Assembly (NCBI GenBank): GCA_002404345.1
Contig: DHJN01000040.1
Coordinates: 1-20,087 of the forward strand
Direction of reading: 5' to 3'
Origin: Actinobacteria bacterium UBA4719
GTDB lineage: Bacteria; Actinomycetota; Actinomycetes; Actinomycetales; Dermatophilaceae
DNA length: 20,087 nt
Under the pieces are notes generated by a model. The model was not told the origin of the DNA. It worked only from the letters and a program-made list of their open reading frames with translations, and searched no databases. A program made the translations under genes and the position numbers. Positions 16,801-20,087 of this stretch are shown here, one piece after another; the stretch's first letter is position 1; each line of letters begins with the position of its first letter.

Positions 16801-17180
16801 GCGGCCTTGGCCGCCGCGATGGCGCGTGCCTTGTTGCCGGTCAGGTGCAGGACGTCGCCGGGCGGGCCGACGAAGGTGATGCCCGCGGCCTCGCAAGCCT
16901 CGGCAAGCAAGGGATTCTCGGACAGGAAGCCGTAGCCCGGGTAGATGGCCTCCGCTCCGGCCTCGACGGCAACCCGGGTGATCTCTGCCGGGTCGAGGTA
17001 GTTGCGGACCGGATGTCCGGCCGCACCGATCTCGTAGGCCTCGTCAGCTTTGAGCACGTGCTCGCTCTTGCGATCCTCGTACGGAAAGACGGCGACGGTC
17101 TGGGCGCCCAGCTCGGTCGCGGCGCGGAAGGCGCGCACGGCGATCTCGCCGCGGTTGGCCACGAGTACCTTGCGAAACAC
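13803..17180 (-). CDS. pyc: Pyruvate carboxylase
   Basis: A 1125-residue, single-chain biotin enzyme that makes oxaloacetate from pyruvate, bicarbonate and ATP, refilling the TCA cycle. The biotin carboxylase domain occupies about 1-450 (ATP-grasp glycine loop GGGGRGMR at 162-169; EMNPRIQVEHTVTEE near 288-302). The carboxyltransferase domain begins near 530 with RDAHQSLLATRVRT; the metal-binding HTHDT is at 733-737 and the Lys of IKDMAGLL, carbamylated in relatives, is K704. The biotinyl domain is C-terminal, with EAMKMEA and the biotin acceptor K1091. All parts and the total length are normal. It starts at GTG 17180 (complement), with GGAGG six to seven bases before it. It is transcribed towards smpB/DUF2207. 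Confidence 0.97.
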   Translation of the reverse strand: MFRKVLVANRGEIAVRAFRAATELGAQTVAVFPYEDRKSEHVLKADEAYEIGAAGHPVRNYLDPAEITRVAVEAGAEAIYPGYGFLSENPLLAEACEAAGITFVGPPGDVLHLTGNKARAIAAAKAAGLPTLRGSEPSADVAFLLKSSDEIGFPMFVKAVAGGGGRGMRRVEHRERLEEALRAAMREAESAFGDATMFLEEAVTDPRHIEVQILADTAGNVIHLFERDCSVQRRHQKVVEIAPAPNLDPAVREQMCAHAVAFAQAIGYVNAGTVEFLLAPDGRYVFIEMNPRIQVEHTVTEEVTDVDLVATQLRIAAGATLPELGLTQDAVRLRGAALQCRITTEDPANGFRPDTGRITVYRSAGGAGVRLDGGTVFVGAEIGAHFDSMLVKLTCRGGDFETAVRRSRRALAEFRIRGVSTNIPFLQSLLEEPDFVAGRLSTSFIDEHPGLLTSRIPADRGTKLLTYLAEVTVNKPYGPRLATASPQDKLPAVDLEAPPAPGARDLLLRVGPEQWARALRAQKAVGVTETTFRDAHQSLLATRVRTCDLMHVAGHVARLTPQLLSVEAWGGATYDVALRFLAEDPWERLALLRAAMPNLPLQMLLRGRNTVGYTPYPSAVTEAFVTEAASTGVDIFRIFDALNDVDQMRPAIEAVRATGTSVAEVALCYTGNLLNPGEKLYTLDYYLKLAERIVQAGAHVLAIKDMAGLLRAPAAHALVLALRSRFDLPVHLHTHDTAGGQLASLLSAINAGVDAVDVASAPMSGTTSQPSMSALIAATDGTERETGLDLQTVCDLEPYWQGVRQLYAPFESGLPSPTGRVYTHEIPGGQLSNLRQQAIALGLGDKFESIEDMYAAANRILGNVVKVTPSSKVVGDLALALVSANADPGEFEANPTRYDIPDSVIGFLNGELGDPPGGWPEPFRTKALQGRKTRPQVSELSAQDAAALATDPRNTLNRLLFPGPSKEFASSRESYSDVSVLGTGEFLHGLKVGTEHHVDLEPGKRLLLGMQSISEPDERGMRTVMCTVNGQLRPVQVRDELIAVDLRQTEKADTSQPGQVAAPFAGVVSLAVEVGQQIKAGDTIATIEAMKMEAAITSVGGGTVQRLAIGAQQQVEGGDLLIVVG

Positions 17181-17260
17181 TGGGGCGCCTCCGTGGGGGG
17201 TGTCGACGTCGGTCGTCGGAACGGATTCAGCCTAATGAGACAACGGTCACATGAGGCGGA

Positions 17261-17277
17261 AGTCCGTGATGCGGACT
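17261..17277 (-). terminator. Weak hairpin behind the oxidoreductase gene
   Basis: AGTCCG (17261-17266) pairs with CGGACT (17272-17277) around a 5-base loop, 7 bp past the stop of the minus-strand oxidoreductase gene. The stem is only 6 bp and there is no T tract, so termination here is a guess. The same gap (17181-17283) must also hold the pyc promoter, which I could not place. Confidence 0.3.
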
Positions 17278-17283
17278 GGGGAG

Positions 17284-18306
17284 TCAGAGGCGGATGAGCA
17301 TCTTGCCGATGTTGGCGCCGGTCATGAGGTCTCGGAAACCGTTCACAGCGTTGTCGATCCCGTCGACTACCGTCTCTCGCCAGACGATCTTGCCCTCGGC
17401 CAGCCACTGACCGACCTCGGCCTCGAACTTCGGACGAAGGTCGCCATGGTCGAACACGATGAAGCCGCGCAGGGTCAGGCGTTTGGCGATGATCATCGGC
17501 ATGTTGCGCGGGCCGGCTGTCGGCTCGGTGGCGTTGTAGACCGAGATCATCCCGCAGATAGCCGCCCGACCTCCTGGACGTAGCGCCGTGATGGCGGCCT
17601 CGAGGTGGTCGCCGCCGACGTTGTCGAAGTAGACGTCGATGCCCTCGGGCGCAGCGTGCGCCAGTCCCTTGCGGATCGGCGTCGCCTTGTAGTCAATGGC
17701 TGCGTCGAACCCGGCCTCGCCGAGCAGCCAGGCGGTCTTGTCGGGGCCACCAGCACTGCCGACGACCAGTGATGCGCCCTTGAGGTGGGCGAGCTGACCA
17801 ACCAGCGACCCCACGGCCCCGGCCGCGGAGGAGACGAACACGCGCTCACCCTCGGCGAGCTCACCGATCCGCAACAGGCCCGCGTAGGCGGTCAGGCCCG
17901 GCATACCGAGAACCCCCAGGTAGGCCTGGGCCGGCGCAAGGCTGGTGTTCAGGACGCGGGCGCTCTGGGCCGGGACCACTGACCTCGTTCGCCAGCCGAA
18001 CATATGGGTCACCGTGTCGCCGATGGCGATGGTCGAGCCGTTGCTGTCCACGGCGCCCTCACCGACTCGCTCGACGACCCCCACGGCATCGCCGTTCATC
18101 GGCTGGGCGAGCTGGAACGGGGGGATGTAGGACTTCACATCGTTCATCCGGCCACGCATGTACGGGTCCACGGACAGGAAGGTGTTGCGGACCAGGATCT
18201 CGTCGTTGCCCGGATCGGGCAGCTCGACGTCAACGAGGGCGAAGTCCGTATCGACCGGGACTCCCCGGGGGCGACGGGCGAGGTGCCATTCGCGGCTGGT
18301 CGTCAT
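17284..18306 (-). CDS. NADP-dependent oxidoreductase, zinc-free MDR family (CurA/YncB-like)
   Basis: A 340-residue medium-chain dehydrogenase/reductase of the group containing prostaglandin reductase, CurA and 2-alkenal reductases, which reduce carbon-carbon double bonds of alkenals or enones with NADPH. Family marks are the N-terminal FLSVDPYMRGRM (43-54), the nucleotide-binding turn AAGAVGSLVG (161-170), FDNVGGDHLEAAI, and IVFDHGDLRPKFEAEVGQWLAEGKI near the C-terminus. There are no zinc-ligand motifs. The substrate cannot be told from sequence. The frame is open back to 18498, inside ssrA, but the ATG at 18306 with GAAGGA before it gives the normal length. It is divergent from ssrA and shares an 86-bp intergenic region with it. 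Confidence 0.9.
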   Translation of the reverse strand: MTTSREWHLARRPRGVPVDTDFALVDVELPDPGNDEILVRNTFLSVDPYMRGRMNDVKSYIPPFQLAQPMNGDAVGVVERVGEGAVDSNGSTIAIGDTVTHMFGWRTRSVVPAQSARVLNTSLAPAQAYLGVLGMPGLTAYAGLLRIGELAEGERVFVSSAAGAVGSLVGQLAHLKGASLVVGSAGGPDKTAWLLGEAGFDAAIDYKATPIRKGLAHAAPEGIDVYFDNVGGDHLEAAITALRPGGRAAICGMISVYNATEPTAGPRNMPMIIAKRLTLRGFIVFDHGDLRPKFEAEVGQWLAEGKIVWRETVVDGIDNAVNGFRDLMTGANIGKMLIRL

Positions 18307-18339
18307 CGGTACGGTCCTTCGGGATAAGATGAGACAAGA

Positions 18340-18350
18340 CTGACCGTCAG
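18340..18350. promoter_or_regulatory. Palindrome CTGACCGTCAG between the oxidoreductase gene and ssrA
   Basis: A perfect 5+1+5 inverted repeat between divergent genes. It lies 7 bp upstream of the ssrA -35 and within 35 bp of the oxidoreductase start, a place where a TetR/MarR-type operator would act. No adjacent regulator gene is present, so the role is speculative. Confidence 0.35.
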
Positions 18351-18357
18351 GCCAGTG

Positions 18358-18363
18358 TTGACA
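18358..18363 (+). promoter_or_regulatory. -35 element of ssrA
   Basis: A perfect TTGACA lies exactly 35 bp before the mature 5' end of tmRNA at 18393. The matching -10 position (about 18381-18386, GTGCCA) is poor, so either transcription starts elsewhere or the -10 is non-consensus. Confidence 0.5.
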
Positions 18364-18392
18364 AGTGAACAGTGCGACGTGTGCCACCCCAT

Positions 18393-18760
18393 GGGGGTGA
18401 TCGGTTTCGACGTTGGTCGTCATTCCAGGAGAAGCGGGTCGAGGACGCAGGGTTATCTCGTTAACGATCCTTGCAAAATAATAGGTGCCGATTCTCAAGC
18501 ACCCGTCTTCGACCTCGCCGCCTGAGCGAGCACCGAAGTCCGTCAGCCTAGGTTTGCTTTCGGCCTAGTTCCTGGCGTCAGCTAGAAAGCTTGCTGGGCG
18601 CCCTTGTCGTGGGGGTTGCCCGGGACTCTTACACGACTGGGCCTGTCAGTGGACGTGTGCGTGCGAGCACTGGGGCCGAGAAACGCCATAGCGCACTGCA
18701 CCCGGAGAAGTCCTGGTTTACCGTCAGCGGACGCGGGTTCGATTCCCGCCACCTCCACCA
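18393..18760 (+). ncRNA. ssrA: Transfer-messenger RNA (tmRNA)
   Basis: A 368-nt one-piece tmRNA that rescues stalled ribosomes with SmpB. The 5' end GGGGGTGATCGGTTTCGACG and the 3' end GCGGGTTCGATTCCCGCCACC-TCCACCA make the tRNA-like domain: GGGGGTG pairs with CACCTCC (one G-U), the T arm is GCGGG TTCGATT CCCGC, and CCA is encoded. The tag frame resumes at GCC 18487 after AATAATAGGT, by analogy with the mycobacterial gene, and reads ADSQAPVFDLAA with stop TGA at 18523-18525. The ADS start is actinobacterial; the DLAA end differs from the common ALAA. Pseudoknot regions lie between the tag stop and the TLD. A strong hairpin terminator follows after 72 bp. Confidence 0.96.
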
Positions 18761-18786
18761 CCCATGGGCACGTCGCGCTGGACACG

Positions 18787-18832
18787 GTCAACGACGCTGC
18801 AAACCGTCAACGACGCTGCAAACCCGTCAACC
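18787..18832 (+). repeat. 19-bp tandem repeat downstream of ssrA
   Basis: GTCAACGACGCTGCAAACC is present twice in perfect tandem (18787-18805 and 18806-18824), followed by one C and a partial third copy, GTCAACC (18826-18832). It lies between the tmRNA 3' end and its terminator, so it is transcribed as part of the precursor trailer. Confidence 0.9.
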
Positions 18833-18866
18833 ACGAGGGGCCCGATCTTGCGATCGGGCCCCTCGT
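18833..18866 (+). terminator. Strong hairpin terminator of ssrA
   Basis: A perfect 15-bp stem, ACGAGGGGCCCGATC (18833-18847) with GATCGGGCCCCTCGT (18852-18866), and a TTGC loop. Only a weak T content follows (CGTCG), as is common for GC-rich actinobacterial terminators. It ends the ssrA transcript. Confidence 0.85.
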
Positions 18867-18876
18867 CGTCGGCCGG

Positions 18877-18918
18877 GATGAACCAGCTGCGATGAACCAG
18901 CTGCGATGAACCAGCTGC
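18877..18918 (+). repeat. 14-bp tandem repeat, three perfect copies
   Basis: GATGAACCAGCTGC occurs three times head to tail (18877-18890, 18891-18904, 18905-18918). The unit is not a multiple of three and stops occur in it, so it is not coding. It abuts the broken start of the permease remnant at 18919. Confidence 0.92.
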
Positions 18919-19535
18919 GACTTCATGGGCACCGAGATCGTCACCATCGCGGCGGCTGAGTCGCCGAACCCGGAGATGGGCATCCGCAAGGCCGTGAGCT
19001 CGGTGATCTGGCGGATCAGCCTCTTCTACCTCGGCTCCATCTTCATCGTGGTCTCGCTCGTCGCCTGGAACGCCAAAGGCCTGACCGACACCGGCTCCTA
19101 CCAGTCCGTGCTTTACCAGATCGGACTGGGAAGGTTCTCGACGCTCCTTGAGCTGGTCATCCTGACCGCCGTTGCGTCGTGCCTGAACTCCGCCCTCTAC
19201 ACCGCGTCCCGTATGGCGTACTCGCTGTCCGCCCGCGGTGACGCCCCGGCCTCGTGATCGCGTTGTCGCAGCTGCGGATGCGCCGTGAGCTTGACGCAGC
19301 AGGGGTGCAGCCCGCCGTGCGCATGTGGGCCTTCCCGGTCCTGACCTGGCTGACGATCGCGTTCATTGCAGCCGTGTTGGTGATCATGGCGATCCGGCCC
19401 GGTCTACGACTCGAGCTCTGGCTCAGCCTCGCCCTCGGCGCCGTGACCGTCGGTATCGGGGTCAAGAAGCATGGTGTGTCAAAAAGCGGTGTGTCGAAGC
19501 ACGAGGCGCCGGTAGACGGTGCGGGCCCGGAATGA
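18919..19535 (+). pseudogene. Amino-acid permease (APC/AAT family), N-terminally truncated with internal deletion
   Basis: The first part (from 18919; ATG at 18925) reads FMGTEIVTIAAAESPNP, which in intact amino-acid permeases lies near the middle of a protein of about 450-500 residues. It continues through two membrane segments (LFYLGSIFIVVSLVAWN; LLELVILTAVASCLNSALYTASRMAYSL) to a stop at 19257. The rest resumes in another frame from about 19250 with LVIALSQLRMRRELDAAG and two more membrane segments (TWLTIAFIAAVLVIMAI; LELWLSLALGAVTVGIGV), ending at 19535. Compared with the family as I recall it, roughly the first half is missing and about 60 codons are deleted at the frame change. No transporter can be made. 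It is probably the leftover of a GABA/aromatic-type permease gene. Confidence 0.88.
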
Positions 19536-19577
19536 GCCGGATTCGGAATACCTGCTGGTAATCAGGAGGATGAGGCC

Positions 19578-20087
19578 ATGACTCTTGCCCCCTCCGTTTC
19601 CAACTCGATCACCGTCCGGCTCGAGCTGCCGGCCCGCACCACAGCTGTCAGTGAGCTCACCACCGCGATCGAGCGAAGTGGCGGACTGGTGACCGGCCTT
19701 GACGTCACGGCGTCGGGGCACCAGCGGCTCCAGGTGGATGTGACCGCGGCGGCGCGGGACGCCGAACACGTCGATGAGATCGTGGCGGCGATGCGCGCGG
19801 TCCACGGTGTGGAGATCGACAAGGTCAGCGACCGCACCTTCCTGATGCATCTGGGCGGCAAGATCAAGATCGAGTCCAAGGTGCCGATCCGGAACAGGGA
19901 CGACCTGTCCATGGTCTACACCCCGGGTGTGGCTCGGGTGTGCATGGCGATCGCCGAGAACCCGCAGGATGCGCGGCGGCTGACGATCAAGCGCAACACC
20001 GTCGCGGTGGTGACCGACGGAAGCGCGGTGCTGGGTCTGGGCAACATCGGCCCGCTGGCTGCGCTGCCCGTGATGGAAGGCAAGGCG
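19578..20087 (+). CDS. Malic enzyme with N-terminal ACT domain, partial at window end
   Basis: The first 170 residues of an NAD(P)-dependent malic enzyme, which converts malate to pyruvate and CO2. Residues about 10-85 form an ACT-like regulatory domain (ITVRLELPAR, then DVTASGHQRLQVDVT). The catalytic part begins with DRTFLMHLGGKIKIESK; the catalytic Tyr is in SMVYTPGVA (Y114) and the Lys region is ALPVMEGKA (K169), after DGSAVLGLGNIGPL. It starts at ATG 19578, with AGGAGG at 19564-19569. A small ATG at 19570 gives only three codons before a stop overlapping this start. The rest lies outside the window. Together with pyc it places two enzymes of the pyruvate/malate/oxaloacetate node close together. 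NAD or NADP preference cannot be read here. Confidence 0.92.
   Translation, partial: MTLAPSVSNSITVRLELPARTTAVSELTTAIERSGGLVTGLDVTASGHQRLQVDVTAAARDAEHVDEIVAAMRAVHGVEIDKVSDRTFLMHLGGKIKIESKVPIRNRDDLSMVYTPGVARVCMAIAENPQDARRLTIKRNTVAVVTDGSAVLGLGNIGPLAALPVMEGKA

Noticed and set aside
16290..17297. A 335-codon plus-strand frame opposite pyruvate carboxylase
   Set aside because: It is antisense to the biotin carboxylase domain, which is fully conserved, and it has no domain of its own.
18735..18760. The ssrA 3' end as an occupied attachment site
   Set aside because: No second copy of the T-arm/CCA segment and no integrase or phage gene is visible downstream in the window.
18582..18881. Small open frames overlapping the tmRNA gene on both strands
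   Set aside because: They lie within a structured RNA gene and its terminator and have no coding character.
18787..18918. A CRISPR-like array in the repeats behind ssrA
   Set aside because: Units are directly adjacent without spacers, are only 14 and 19 bp, and no cas genes are present.

Overview
The window is high-GC DNA with strong G/C third positions, GTG/TTG starts and many 4-bp ATGA/GTGA gene overlaps. The set prfB-ftsE-ftsX-M23 peptidase-smpB, an actinobacterial-type tad locus (tadA-tadB-tadC-flp-tadE-tadE/F-tadG-like), a DUF2207 protein and an ssrA gene whose tag begins ADS all point to an actinomycete, probably of the Micrococcales (Intrasporangiaceae-like). The family assignment is inference from gene content and order.

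Layout. (1) 1-1764 is a decayed zone: an N-terminally truncated secreted-type protein with a nested inverted repeat at its 5' edge, a start-less minus-strand membrane-protein remnant, and a broken histidine kinase/response regulator pair that still keeps its ATGA overlap. (2) 1975-6745 is a tight Tad/Flp pilus operon: secretion ATPase, two inner-membrane platform proteins, a small Flp-type pilin and three TadE/TadG-like pseudopilins. Prepilin peptidase, TadZ and RcpC/CpaB are not in the window. (3) 6768-13790 is a conserved core block: release factor 2 (probably leaderless), FtsE/FtsX, a coiled-coil M23 hydrolase with a full set of catalytic residues, SmpB, and a DUF2207 membrane protein. (4) On the minus strand lie a full-length pyruvate carboxylase and an MDR-family NADP oxidoreductase. 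(5) 18393-18760 is tmRNA, the RNA partner of the SmpB encoded 7 kb upstream, followed by two unrelated perfect tandem repeats around a 15-bp-stem terminator. (6) An amino-acid permease pseudogene lies in front of a malic enzyme gene that runs off the window.

How they work together. SmpB and tmRNA form the trans-translation system, and RF2 belongs to the same theme of translation termination. FtsEX with the adjacent M23 protein forms a septal cell-wall hydrolase module. Pyruvate carboxylase and malic enzyme sit at the pyruvate/oxaloacetate/malate node. The Tad operon makes an adhesive/type IVc-like pilus. I see no CRISPR array, intact transposase, phage gene or tRNA.

I found no clearly new multi-gene system. 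The most interesting items are the unusual C-terminus of the tmRNA tag (DLAA), competing hairpins between ftsE and ftsX, the tandem repeats downstream of ssrA, and the pattern of gene decay at both edges of the window.
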